9,965 nucleotides of DNA from Bacillota bacterium (GCA_023393045.1 JAEWMV010000237.1:1-9965), one strand, 5' to 3'. Numbered from the stretch's first letter, positions 1 through 6,606 are shown. Program-made: numbers and translations. The notes: generated from the sequence alone by a model not told the origin.

Positions 1-548
1 ATGGAAACCGCGGGCAGTATCCAGGAAACCGGCTGGTCTAAGTAGAACAGCAGCGGCAGGTTGAGCCATTTGGAAAAATAAATCTGGATGAAGAAATGGA
101 TGATGATGCTGGGCACCGCGCGGATGATGACGACGTAGATGGTGCCCATCCTATCCGCCGTGCCGCCCTTGCTTTTTGCCATGGCAATCCCCAGCGGAAA
201 GCCGATCAACGCCGAGATGAACCAGCTTATCAGGTTGAAGAGCACCGAGTAGCCGATTTTATCGCCGAGTAGTTTGGCGATCGGCGTGTTGGGATACATC
301 GTGATGCTGCTCCCGAGGTTGCCCTGCGCGAGATTGACGGCGAAGTTCTTGAGCTGCACGGGCATGGGGTCGAGCACGCCGATGCTGCGCAGATAATTGT
401 TTTTTTCCTGGTCGGTCATGTCCTTCAATTGTTCCTTGGAGAAGTAGCCGGAGGTGGGCATAAAACGCAAAAGCGTAAACACCACCAGCATCACCAGGAG
501 AACTGTGACGATTGCCTGACCGACTTTTGATAGCAGATATCGAGTCAT
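1..548 (-). CDS. ABC transporter permease, OppB/DppB type (partial, C-terminus beyond the window)
   Basis: Inner-membrane permease of a peptide ABC importer, expected to form the translocation channel with a second permease outside the window. Reading starts at the ATG at 548 and stays open for 182 codons to the window edge, so the C-terminal part is missing. A GGAAGGTG ribosome binding site lies just upstream. Visible features are an N-terminal membrane helix at about residues 9-30 ending LLRFMP, an extracellular stretch with the family-like IGVLDPMPVQ (56-65) and NLAQGNLGSSI (72-82), a second hydrophobic helix at about 98-124 ending IGFPLGIAMAKSKGG, and a third at about 136-158. This is the usual start of BPD_transp_1 permeases of the dipeptide/oligopeptide class. 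It lies 72 bases downstream of the solute-binding protein gene on the same strand, so the two are probably one operon. The specificity (oligopeptide, dipeptide or nickel) cannot be read from the permease. Confidence 0.88.
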   Translation of the reverse strand, partial: MTRYLLSKVGQAIVTVLLVMLVVFTLLRFMPTSGYFSKEQLKDMTDQEKNNYLRSIGVLDPMPVQLKNFAVNLAQGNLGSSITMYPNTPIAKLLGDKIGYSVLFNLISWFISALIGFPLGIAMAKSKGGTADRMGTIYVVIIRAVPSIIIHFFIQIYFSKWLNLPLLFYLDQPVSWILPAVS

Positions 549-570
549 AGCGCACCTTCCGATTCGGATA

Positions 571-593
571 GGGGGACGGTTGTGCCGTCCCCC
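571..593 (-). promoter_or_regulatory. Intercistronic hairpin between solute-binding protein and permease genes
   Basis: A perfect inverted repeat, GGGGGACGG (571-579) and CCGTCCCCC (585-593), has 9-bp arms and a 5-base loop. It lies between the stop of the binding-protein gene (621) and the permease start (548). On the minus-strand transcript it is followed by TATCCGAATC, with no T run, so it is unlikely to be a full intrinsic terminator. In binding-protein transporters such hairpins commonly protect the upstream mRNA from 3'-5' decay, giving more binding protein than permease. That role is inferred here. Confidence 0.65.
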
Positions 594-620
594 ACACCTG
601 CTTTTCTTTAATGAGTTTGC

Positions 621-2594
621 TTAATTGTTGGCCAGCGCATCCCTTTCCTGCTCGTTTTGCGCCTTGAGCTGCTGGTATTGTTCGCTGGTGATGGGCTCGA
701 CCTGGATCAGCGCGCCCTTCATCTTGTACTGGCTGCGTCCGAAGCCGCCGCCCGGGGTGGTGAAGGGTACCACATAGGTCATCCTGTAGGAGCCGCCGCC
801 GGTCATGTAGGGCTTGATGTAGGCATGCTCGAGCAGCCACGCCTCGGCCTGGGCGAAGGCGGTGAAGCGCGCCTTGGTCTCATAGGTCTCGTCGGCCACG
901 GCAATCATGGCGTCGTAATCGGGGATGTTATAGTAGCTGTAGGTGATGTCGTAGTCCGTCGTGCAGCGGTCGAGGTTTGCGGACGGGTCCGCATAGCGGA
1001 AGCTGTAGCTGTCGTCCACAAGGTCCCAGTTGCCGAGGTCGTACACTTCGGCGCTGAAGCTGTTGGCCGGGAAGCCGAGTATGATGTTGACGTACTCCGC
1101 GCCGATGTAGGTCTCGAGCATCTGCTTGACGAGGGCGGCCTTCTTCTGCTCGCTCTCGCTCGTGCCGGAGGAATAGACGATGTCGATGGGCAGCTTGCCG
1201 TCCACATCCCACTGGGTGATGGGCAGCATGTCCACCGAGCCGGAGGTCACGCCCTTGAGGGTCACGCCGTCGGCCTCACAAAGCTCGGCGATGGCCTGCT
1301 GCATGAGCGCTTGCGCTTCCTCGGCGTTGAACGGGTCGGCGTTCTTATATTCGTTCAAGGGGGCGTAATCGGTGTAATCCGTGCCGTCCTCGTCGAACAT
1401 GATGCCTTCGGGCAAGAGCGTGTAGCGGGTGAAGAACTCCGGATTCTGGGGCTCGTAGATGGCCGAGAGCGTCACCGCGTCGATGGCGGCGAAGATCGCC
1501 TTGCGGAACTTCTCATTCTGCACGGCCGCGGCAAACTCCGGGTTGCGGGTTGCAAAGTTGAAGGAATACCAGTAGGTCACGGGCGTTTTATCCGCGAGAT
1601 ACACGTACTGCTCCCAGTCGGAACCGGCGAGGCTCGTCACCTCTTCGGAGCTGAGCGTGACGTTGGAGAGATTCCCGCGCTTGAACATCTCAAGGGAGGA
1701 GATGCTGTCGGAAACGTACTCGAAGCTGAGCGTATTGACGTTCACGCTGTCAATATCCCAGTAATTGGGGTTCTTGGTGAGGGTGATCTGCTTGTCGCGC
1801 TCCCAGATGGAAACGTAATAAGCGCCGTTGTAGAGCAGCTTGTCCTTGTCCGTACCGAACTCGGCGCCCACTTGATCGAGGAAGGCCTGCTCAACGGGCA
1901 GCAGCAGATCCTGATGGGCGAAGGTGTCAAAGAACGGGCAGGGATGATCCATGGTGTATTCCACGGTGTACTGGTCGAGCGCCTTGACGCCGACGGTCGT
2001 GTCGAAGGTGGCAAGCGCCGCATCCCGCGTCATATCGGTGACGGCGCCGTCATCGATATCGGAAAGGAGGTAATAATAATCGTAGAGGCCCAGGATAATG
2101 CTGCGGATGGTGCTAAAGCCCGTGGCGGAATTCATGGGGTCGGCCACATAGCGCATGCCGGAGACGAAGTCCTCGGCGTCCACCTCATATTCGGTCTGGG
2201 CGCCGGTGTGGTCCACCCAGTATACGCCCTCGCGCAGATGGAAGGTCCACACGGTGTAATCCTCGTTGTGCTCCCAGCTCTCGGCGAGGCAGGGGGAGAG
2301 CCTGCCGTACTTGTCGGTCTCAAGCAGCGCGTCGAGGAAGTTGGCGGAGAACCAGTAGTCCGAAGCGTACTCGGCCGTGTAGGGGTTCATGGTCGTGACG
2401 CTGCTGGAGAAGGTCGTCTTATAAGTATCCTGATAGGTCACCCCAGGGGTCGTAACAGGCGTTTGCGTCTGCGCGCCGCCCGCATCCGTCTGGCCCGGAT
2501 TGTCCGTCTGTCCGGCGGGATTCCCGCCGTCGCAGGCGGCAAACACTGCGAAGGACATGACAATGGCCAATAACAGCGCAATGGTTTTTTTCAT
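621..2594 (-). CDS. Peptide ABC transporter substrate-binding lipoprotein (SBP family 5, OppA-like)
   Basis: Extracytoplasmic binding protein that captures peptides and delivers them to the permease. The 657-residue product starts with a lipoprotein signal: a positively charged MKK, a hydrophobic core, then a lipobox VFAAC with the lipidated Cys at residue 21. A Gly/Gln/Thr/Pro-rich tether follows (about 22-51). The mature part shows SBP_bac_5 hallmarks: TTMNPYTAEYASDYW (67-81), LAESWEHNEDYTVWTFHLR (103-121), REGVYW (121-126) and DAEDFVSGMRY (139-149). The start at 2594 is supported by AGAGGAG about 8 bases upstream. At 657 residues it is longer than the roughly 540 residues of classical OppA. 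It is the first gene of the transporter operon, with the permease downstream, and it diverges from the RpiR regulator and iadA. The family is clear. Peptide is the likeliest ligand, but other family 5 ligands such as nickel-chelates or oligosaccharides cannot be excluded. Confidence 0.92.
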   Translation of the reverse strand: MKKTIALLLAIVMSFAVFAACDGGNPAGQTDNPGQTDAGGAQTQTPVTTPGVTYQDTYKTTFSSSVTTMNPYTAEYASDYWFSANFLDALLETDKYGRLSPCLAESWEHNEDYTVWTFHLREGVYWVDHTGAQTEYEVDAEDFVSGMRYVADPMNSATGFSTIRSIILGLYDYYYLLSDIDDGAVTDMTRDAALATFDTTVGVKALDQYTVEYTMDHPCPFFDTFAHQDLLLPVEQAFLDQVGAEFGTDKDKLLYNGAYYVSIWERDKQITLTKNPNYWDIDSVNVNTLSFEYVSDSISSLEMFKRGNLSNVTLSSEEVTSLAGSDWEQYVYLADKTPVTYWYSFNFATRNPEFAAAVQNEKFRKAIFAAIDAVTLSAIYEPQNPEFFTRYTLLPEGIMFDEDGTDYTDYAPLNEYKNADPFNAEEAQALMQQAIAELCEADGVTLKGVTSGSVDMLPITQWDVDGKLPIDIVYSSGTSESEQKKAALVKQMLETYIGAEYVNIILGFPANSFSAEVYDLGNWDLVDDSYSFRYADPSANLDRCTTDYDITYSYYNIPDYDAMIAVADETYETKARFTAFAQAEAWLLEHAYIKPYMTGGGSYRMTYVVPFTTPGGGFGRSQYKMKGALIQVEPITSEQYQQLKAQNEQERDALANN

Positions 2595-2654
2595 TTTGTT
2601 TTGCTCCTCTTGTCGATTTGGAATGGTGGATACACACGTCCAATTTTGTTTACA

Positions 2655-2683
2655 ATGATACTACACGCTTTTGAAAAAGTAAA
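2655..2683 (-). promoter_or_regulatory. Putative sigma-A promoter for the transporter operon
   Basis: On the minus strand, a TTTACT -35 box (2683-2678) is followed by a 17-base spacer and a TATCAT -10 box (2660-2655), which matches the consensus at five of six positions. Transcription would start near 2648, leaving an mRNA leader of about 54 bases before the ATG at 2594. It lies in an AT-rich island within GC-rich surroundings. It is inferred from the pattern only. Confidence 0.5.
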
Positions 2684-2695
2684 GTGAAAACTTAA
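2680..2695. promoter_or_regulatory. Candidate operator: imperfect palindrome overlapping the -35 box
   Basis: TAAAGT-GAAA-ACTTAA is a 16-base imperfect palindrome with five of six arm positions matching. It overlaps the -35 box of the transporter promoter. The motif TAAAGT(A/G)A recurs in the same orientation at 2728-2735 and 2809-2816. A regulator bound here would block the transporter promoter. The obvious candidate is the RpiR-family protein encoded next door. The region is AT-rich, so chance similarity is possible. Confidence 0.3.
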
Positions 2696-2777
2696 ATTTT
2701 CCGCGGCTTTTGTTTTATTTATCGGCCTAAAGTAAAGGCAATGTTATAAAAAATAGCGAATTTCCCGTTCGAGCACC

Positions 2778-2806
2778 TTGATTTTCCTGGAACTGTGTTT
2801 TAGAAT
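2778..2806 (+). promoter_or_regulatory. Putative sigma-A promoter for the RpiR regulator and iadA
   Basis: A TTGATT -35 box (2778-2783), a 17-base spacer and a TAGAAT -10 box (2801-2806) point toward the regulator gene. Transcription would start near 2813, about 29 bases before the chosen ATG. A perfect TATAAT at 2826-2831 is nearer the gene but has no convincing -35 box at the right distance, and its start point would fall on the ribosome binding site. Confidence 0.5.
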
Positions 2807-2841
2807 ATTAAAGTAATCGCTTTATTATAATGGGAGGGGAT

Positions 2842-3720
2842 ATGTCCGACCTGCAAAACATCCGCGCAAAGCTCAATGGGCTGACCAATAAGCAGCGCGC
2901 GATCGCGCAATACATACTTGCAGCGCCCGAGGAGGTTTCCTACTTATCCTTAAAGGAACTCAGCCGCCGCGCCGGCGCGTCCGAGGTCTCGGTGCTGCGC
3001 CTGTGCCGCGCGCTCGGGTATGAAAGCTTCGTCGCCCTCAAGGAGGCGCTTCGGGAGCACATGCGCGCGGCGGTGCAAGCCTTCTCGCCGCCGTTCTTTC
3101 TGGAGATGTCGGGGGAGCGCGCGCCGGGAAGCCCGGGAGAAAAGCTCAAGGCCATCTGCGCGGACGACATGCGCAATCTCAGCGACATGGTGGCGGGGCT
3201 AGATGCGGACGTGCTCTTCCGTTGCGCGCGGGGGCTGCTCGAGGCGGACGAGGTGCTGGTCTTTGCGCACGACGGCACGAAGATCTTCGCGGACTATCTC
3301 TGCTACAGGCTCAATTTCCTTCGCATCAAGGCGAGCAGCATCAAGCTGGGCGACAGCGACACGGTGCAGACCGTGCTCGCGCGGCTGAGGAAGACCGATT
3401 ATGTCATCCTGCTTTCCTTCCCGCCCTACCATGTGCCGATTTACAATGTGGCAAGCTATTGCAGGTACAGGCAGACGCCCATGCTCGCCATCACGGACAG
3501 CGCCGAGTCGCCCGCTGCCGCGGAGGACGTCAACGTGTTCCTGTGCAGGACGAGTGCACGCTACTTCTACAATTCGCAGGTCGCCACGGCTTCCTTTATC
3601 AATATACTCACCTCCTGCATCGCCGTGGAGATGGGCTCCCGCTTCGACGATATATTGAGCGAGGAGCAGGACGTGAGCGATTTTATGAGCGGCACCGGCG
3701 CGCCGGACGGCGGCAAATGA
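2842..3720 (+). CDS. RpiR/MurR-family transcriptional regulator (HTH plus SIS domain)
   Basis: A cytoplasmic DNA-binding regulator of 292 residues, the normal size for the family. The N-terminal HTH_6 domain spans about residues 1-76. Its helix-turn-helix core is LSLKELSRRAGASEVSVLRL (35-54), followed by CRALGYESFVALKEAL. A SIS-type ligand domain follows at about 125-262, including VLVFAHDGTKIFADYL (138-153) and DYVILLSFPPYHVP (186-199). The usual Ser/Gly-rich phosphosugar loop of SIS domains is replaced by LSFPPYH, so the ligand may not be a classical sugar phosphate; that is inference. I chose the ATG at 2842 because GGGAGGGG (2832-2839) lies directly before it. The in-frame ATG at 2830 has no Shine-Dalgarno sequence and falls inside a TATAAT. 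The gene diverges from the transporter operon and is 83 bases upstream of iadA, which suggests local control of both. Confidence 0.93.
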   Translation: MSDLQNIRAKLNGLTNKQRAIAQYILAAPEEVSYLSLKELSRRAGASEVSVLRLCRALGYESFVALKEALREHMRAAVQAFSPPFFLEMSGERAPGSPGEKLKAICADDMRNLSDMVAGLDADVLFRCARGLLEADEVLVFAHDGTKIFADYLCYRLNFLRIKASSIKLGDSDTVQTVLARLRKTDYVILLSFPPYHVPIYNVASYCRYRQTPMLAITDSAESPAAAEDVNVFLCRTSARYFYNSQVATASFINILTSCIAVEMGSRFDDILSEEQDVSDFMSGTGAPDGGK

Positions 3721-3731
3721 GGAAGCATACC

Positions 3732-3755
3732 ATGGATTCATCCATTTATATATAA
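3732..3755 (+). other. Two adjacent short palindromes and a 7-codon ORF between the regulator and iadA
   Basis: ATGGAT-TC-ATCCAT (3732-3745) is a perfect inverted repeat, and TTATATATAA (3746-3755) is a perfect 10-base palindrome directly after it. The same bases can be read as a tiny ORF, MDSSIYI, from ATG at 3732 to TAA at 3755, with GAGGA at 3719-3723 as a possible ribosome binding site. This could be an operator, a mRNA processing hairpin or a leader peptide. Nothing decides between these, and the ORF may be accidental. Confidence 0.25.
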
Positions 3756-3803
3756 GCAATAACGTTCCCGCGCGGCGCGCCCGCCGGGATATCAGGAGGA
3801 AGC

Positions 3804-4958
3804 ATGATCACCCTTTGGAAAAACTGCGACGTCTATTCCCCCTCGCATCTGGGCAAGAGGGATATTCTTATGATAGGAGGCAAAATCCACCTCGTTGAGC
3901 ACGACCTTTCGCCCTGGCAGCATGTGCCCGGCGTCGAGGTCATGGATCTTGCGGGCGGCATGGTCTGCCCGGGCCTTGTGGACATGCACGTGCACATCAC
4001 CGGCGGCGGCGGGGAACAGGGGCCCGCCTCGCGCGTGCCGGAAATCAAGCTCACCGACCTCACCGTCAACGGCGTCACAACCGTACTGGGCCTGCTCGGC
4101 ACGGACGGCGTTTCGCGCAGCGTGGAAAATCTGCTCTTTAAATGCCGCGCGTTGGAGGAGGAGGGCGTCACCGCGCGCATGCTCACCGGCAACTACCGCT
4201 ATCCTTCGCCCACGCTCACGGGCGACGTGATGCGTGACGTTTCGCTCATCGACAAAATCATCGGCGTGAAAATCGCCATATCCGATCACAGGGGCGCGAA
4301 CATCACGGGCGCGGAGCTCGCGCGGCTCGCCTCCGAGGTGCGCATCGGCGGCATGCTCGCGGGCAAGCTCGGCGTCGTGATTTTGCATGTGGGCACATCG
4401 AAGCGCAGGCTCGCGCCGCTCTTCGAGGCGCTCGCCATCTCCGACGTGCCGCCGCAGAACTTCCTCCCCACCCATTGCTGCCGCACGCCGGAGCTCGTTT
4501 CCGAGGCCGTGCGCTTCAATAAGATGGGCGGCTCCATCGACTTTACCGCAGACTCGCCAAAGAGCGTCGAGGGCACCGCCGCGGCGGTGCATTCCGCGCT
4601 CGAGCAGGGCGCGGACCCTTCCCGCGTGACCATGAGCAGCGACGGCGGCGGCAGCCTGCCCGCTTTCGACGCTGCGGGCAACTGCGTAAGGCTTGCCTAC
4701 TCGACCCCCGCCACGCTCCTGTCGGAGCTTCGCCGCCTGAAGGAGCGCGAGGGCGTGGAGTTGGAAACGGCCCTTCGCTTCTTCACTGAAAACCCCGCGC
4801 GCGCCATGGGCTTTGCGGAGGTGAAGGGCATCCTCGCCCCGGGCGCGGACGCGGACGTGCTCGCGCTCAATCCGGATTACACCGTCAAGCATCTCGTCGC
4901 GCGCGGCAAGCTTGCCGTCAAGGACGGCGCGCCCGTGATGAAGGGGCGTTTTGAGTGA
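3804..4958 (+). CDS. iadA: Isoaspartyl dipeptidase (beta-aspartyl dipeptidase), amidohydrolase family
   Basis: A cytoplasmic metallopeptidase that hydrolyses beta-aspartyl (isoAsp-X) dipeptides, which cannot be cut by ordinary peptidases and arise from damaged Asn/Asp sites. The 384-residue protein aligns by eye along its whole length with E. coli IadA. Expected dinuclear-zinc ligands are present: H62 and H64 in DMHVH, E71 in GGGGE, K156 (the carbamylated Lys) in IIGVKIAISDHR, H195, H224 in LPTHCCR, and the catalytic D280 in SSDGGGS. Substrate-contact equivalents are Y131 in MLTGNYRYPS, R163 in SDHR and R227. The C-terminus returns to the composite beta domain (GILAPGADADVLAL, then VARGKLAVKDG). 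The start is fixed by AGGAGG at 3794-3799. It follows the RpiR regulator on the same strand and diverges from a peptide importer, which fits a role in using imported or recycled peptides. Confidence 0.95.
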   Translation: MITLWKNCDVYSPSHLGKRDILMIGGKIHLVEHDLSPWQHVPGVEVMDLAGGMVCPGLVDMHVHITGGGGEQGPASRVPEIKLTDLTVNGVTTVLGLLGTDGVSRSVENLLFKCRALEEEGVTARMLTGNYRYPSPTLTGDVMRDVSLIDKIIGVKIAISDHRGANITGAELARLASEVRIGGMLAGKLGVVILHVGTSKRRLAPLFEALAISDVPPQNFLPTHCCRTPELVSEAVRFNKMGGSIDFTADSPKSVEGTAAAVHSALEQGADPSRVTMSSDGGGSLPAFDAAGNCVRLAYSTPATLLSELRRLKEREGVELETALRFFTENPARAMGFAEVKGILAPGADADVLALNPDYTVKHLVARGKLAVKDGAPVMKGRFE

Positions 4959-5125
4959 GATCATAAGCTGTGCTAAGACCTCAAGCAGCCTGCTCCCTTA
5001 GCGGGGGAGTCCCTTCGGGATGCACGGGTTCCTCGGGATGCCGGGGAAAGACACGGGCAAACGGGCGCAGGGTACGCCGGGGTTACCAATACCATATATA
5101 TTTATATTGCGTATTACGCGGTGTG
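4959..5125 (+). other. Gene-free structured stretch downstream of iadA, possible 3' UTR or small RNA
   Basis: No ORF with coding support lies here, but several hairpins do. They are 4992-4998 with 5004-5010 (GCTCCCT/GGGGAGT, including G-U pairs), 5010-5013 with 5017-5020 (TCCC/GGGA, loop TTC), 5029-5036 with 5041-5048 (TTCCTCGG/CCGGGGAA, loop GATG), 5064-5067 with 5075-5078 (GGCG/CGCC) and a perfect GCGTA-T-TACGC at 5109-5119. GGTA (5071-5074) can also pair with TACC (5084-5087), as in a pseudoknot or alternative fold. The GC-rich structured block gives way to an AT-rich run at about 5088-5108, just before the terminator. It could be the iadA 3' UTR, an independent small RNA or an unrecognised leader. 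I could not match it confidently to 6S, SRP, T-box or any riboswitch consensus I can recall. Confidence 0.4.
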
Positions 5126-5153
5126 AGCCGGCTGGTCTAAAGCCGGCTTTTTT
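5126..5153 (+). terminator. Intrinsic terminator after the rpiR-iadA unit
   Basis: AGCCGGCT (5126-5133) and an identical, self-complementary AGCCGGCT (5141-5148) form an 8-bp stem with a 7-base loop, followed by T residues to 5153. The T run favours the plus strand. It separates iadA and the structured stretch from the CoA-transferase genes. Confidence 0.88.
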
Positions 5154-5176
5154 CCTGCGCCCATGCTCCAAAGAAG

Positions 5177-5205
5177 TTGTTTATTCAATACGAATATGAT
5201 AAAAT
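5177..5205 (+). promoter_or_regulatory. Putative extended -10 promoter for the CoA-transferase genes
   Basis: A TTGTTT -35 box (5177-5182), a 17-base spacer and a TAAAAT -10 box (5200-5205) are present, with an extended -10 TG at 5197-5198. Transcription would start near 5212, giving a leader of about 71 bases that contains a small GGCG-CCA-CGCC hairpin (5247-5257). Its position just after a terminator supports an independent transcription unit. Confidence 0.55.
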
Positions 5206-5282
5206 TCCTATATTACGGCTCGCTCCCGCGCTTATGGTTAGGGACGGGCGCCACGCCGATCATGGAAGAACGAGGAGGTACA

Positions 5283-5939
5283 ATGAAGAACAAAATCATC
5301 TCACTTGAAGAGGCCATGAAGCACATCCAAGATGGACAAACCATCATGGTTGGCGGCTTTATGACCTGCGGAACGCCGGAAATACTCATGGACGGCGTCG
5401 TGGAGAAGGGCGCAAAGTCCCTCACCGTCATCGGCAATGACGCGGGCGTCCCGGGCAAGGGCATTGGCAAGCTTTTGCAGGCGAAACTGGTGAAAAAGCT
5501 CATCGCATCCCACATCGGCCTCAATCCGCAGGCAGGCGAGCAGATGAACGCGGGCGAACTGGAAGTCACGCTCGTGCCGCAGGGCTCGCTTGCCGAGATG
5601 ATACGCGCGGGCGGCGCGGGTCTGGGCGGCGTGCTCACCCCCACGGGCCTTGGCACGGAGGTCGAGGAAGGCAAACAGAAAATCACCCTCAACGGAAGGG
5701 AATATCTCATAGAGCTGCCGCTTCTTGCGGACGTCGCGCTCATCCGCGGCAGCATCGTGGATAAGGCAGGCAATGTGTACTATAACGGCACGACGAAGAA
5801 CTTCAACCCCATGATGGCGACCGCGGCGAAAACGGTCATCTGCGCCGCGGAGAAAATCGTCGAAGAGGGCGAGCTCGACCCCAATTACGTCATGACGCCG
5901 GGTATCTTTGTCGACTACATCGTGGGAGGTGAAATCTAA
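5283..5939 (+). CDS. atoD: Acetoacetate/butyrate-type CoA-transferase, alpha subunit
   Basis: Subunit A of a family I CoA-transferase, which moves CoA between short-chain acyl-CoAs and free acids such as acetate, butyrate and acetoacetate. The product has 218 residues, the usual length. The family signature is seen at residues 17-32 as DGQTIMVGGFMTCGTP. Other conserved blocks are IGKLLQAKLVKKLIASHIG (61-79), IRAGGAGLGGVLTPTGLGT (107-125), LPLLADVALIRGSIVD (145-160) and GTTKNFNPMMA (169-179). By eye it closely resembles clostridial CtfA as well as AtoD. The start at 5283 is chosen because AGGAGG (5273-5278) lies four bases before it and the family begins there. In-frame ATGs at 5163 and 5262 lack such support, and the first would include the promoter. 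The stop overlaps the next gene's start as TAATG. The exact acid substrate cannot be told. Confidence 0.94.
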   Translation: MKNKIISLEEAMKHIQDGQTIMVGGFMTCGTPEILMDGVVEKGAKSLTVIGNDAGVPGKGIGKLLQAKLVKKLIASHIGLNPQAGEQMNAGELEVTLVPQGSLAEMIRAGGAGLGGVLTPTGLGTEVEEGKQKITLNGREYLIELPLLADVALIRGSIVDKAGNVYYNGTTKNFNPMMATAAKTVICAAEKIVEEGELDPNYVMTPGIFVDYIVGGEI

Positions 5940-6592
5940 TGGCATCCGCAAAAGAGATCATCGCAAAGCGCGCGGCGCAGGAGCTCAAAGACGGAGACGT
6001 CGTCAACCTCGGCATCGGCCTTCCCACAATGGTTGCAAATTATGTGCCCTCAAACGTCCACATCGTGCTCCAGTCCGAAAACGGCATACTCGGCATGGGC
6101 GAGATGGCGCAGCCGGGCGAGGAGGACAAGGACATCATCAACTCCGGCTTTCAGTATGTGCATGTGAACTCCGGCGCTTCCTTCTTCGACAGCGCGACCT
6201 CCTTTGGCATCATACGCGGCGGCCATGTGGACGTGACAATTTTGGGCGCCCTGCAGGTGGACGAGACGGGTACGCTCGCAAGCCACATCGTGCCGGGCAG
6301 GATGGTTTCCGGCATGGGCGGCGCGATGGACCTGGTCGTGGGCTCGAAAAAGGTCATCGTCGTGACCACCCACACCAATAAGGAAGTCCCCAAGCTGCTT
6401 AAAAAGGTAGTGCTGCCCGTAACCGCGCTCAACAAGGTGAACCTCATCATCACCGAGCTTGCGGTCATCGAGGTCACAAACAAGGGCTTCCTCCTAAGGG
6501 AAATCCATCAGGACACCACCCTCGAGCAGGTCAAGGCGTTCACCGGGGCGGAGCTTACCGTGGCGGACGACCTTCGCATCATGAACGTATAA
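5939..6592 (+). CDS. atoA: Acetoacetate/butyrate-type CoA-transferase, beta subunit
   Basis: Catalytic partner of the preceding subunit. The 217-residue protein carries the active-site signature LQSENGILGMG, with the catalytic glutamate at residue 47 that forms the glutamyl-CoA thioester in this family. Other conserved blocks are LGIGLPTMVANYVP (24-37), SFFDSATSFGIIRGGHVDVT (81-100), LGALQVDETG (102-111) and VSGMGGAMDL (123-132). Its ATG overlaps the atoD stop by one base, with GGGAGGTG inside the end of atoD as the ribosome binding site, so translation of the two is probably coupled and yields a balanced A/B complex. No thiolase, acetoacetate decarboxylase or butyrate gene is adjacent, so the pathway it serves (butyrate formation, acetoacetate use or amino-acid fermentation) is not fixed by context. 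CtfB is the equivalent clostridial name. Confidence 0.95.
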   Translation: MASAKEIIAKRAAQELKDGDVVNLGIGLPTMVANYVPSNVHIVLQSENGILGMGEMAQPGEEDKDIINSGFQYVHVNSGASFFDSATSFGIIRGGHVDVTILGALQVDETGTLASHIVPGRMVSGMGGAMDLVVGSKKVIVVTTHTNKEVPKLLKKVVLPVTALNKVNLIITELAVIEVTNKGFLLREIHQDTTLEQVKAFTGAELTVADDLRIMNV

Positions 6593-6606
6593 CAGAAGTT
6601 AACGTA

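Noticed and set aside
657..2573. A 638-codon plus-strand ORF antisense to the solute-binding protein gene
   Set aside because: It mirrors the codon pattern of the real gene in a GC-rich genome. Its product is rich in G, V, H and R with no recognisable domain or signal, and the opposite strand has a lipobox, family motifs and a ribosome binding site.
2764..2780. GTTCGAGCAC as a possible tRNA T-loop
   Set aside because: No flanking T-stem, acceptor stem or anticodon arm can be drawn.
3792..4964. A 390-codon minus-strand ORF antisense to iadA
   Set aside because: It is rich in Ala, Arg and His and has no family motifs, while the plus strand encodes a complete IadA with all metal ligands.
5050..5090. 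Resemblance to a c-di-GMP-I riboswitch (ACGGGCAAAC and GGGGTTACC)
   Set aside because: The two short matches are too close together, and the intervening stems and conserved core are missing. The downstream promoter would also start transcription after it.
5163..5282. 40-residue N-terminal extension of the CoA-transferase alpha subunit
   Set aside because: It would contain the likely promoter and the AGGAGG site. The family begins at the ATG at 5283.
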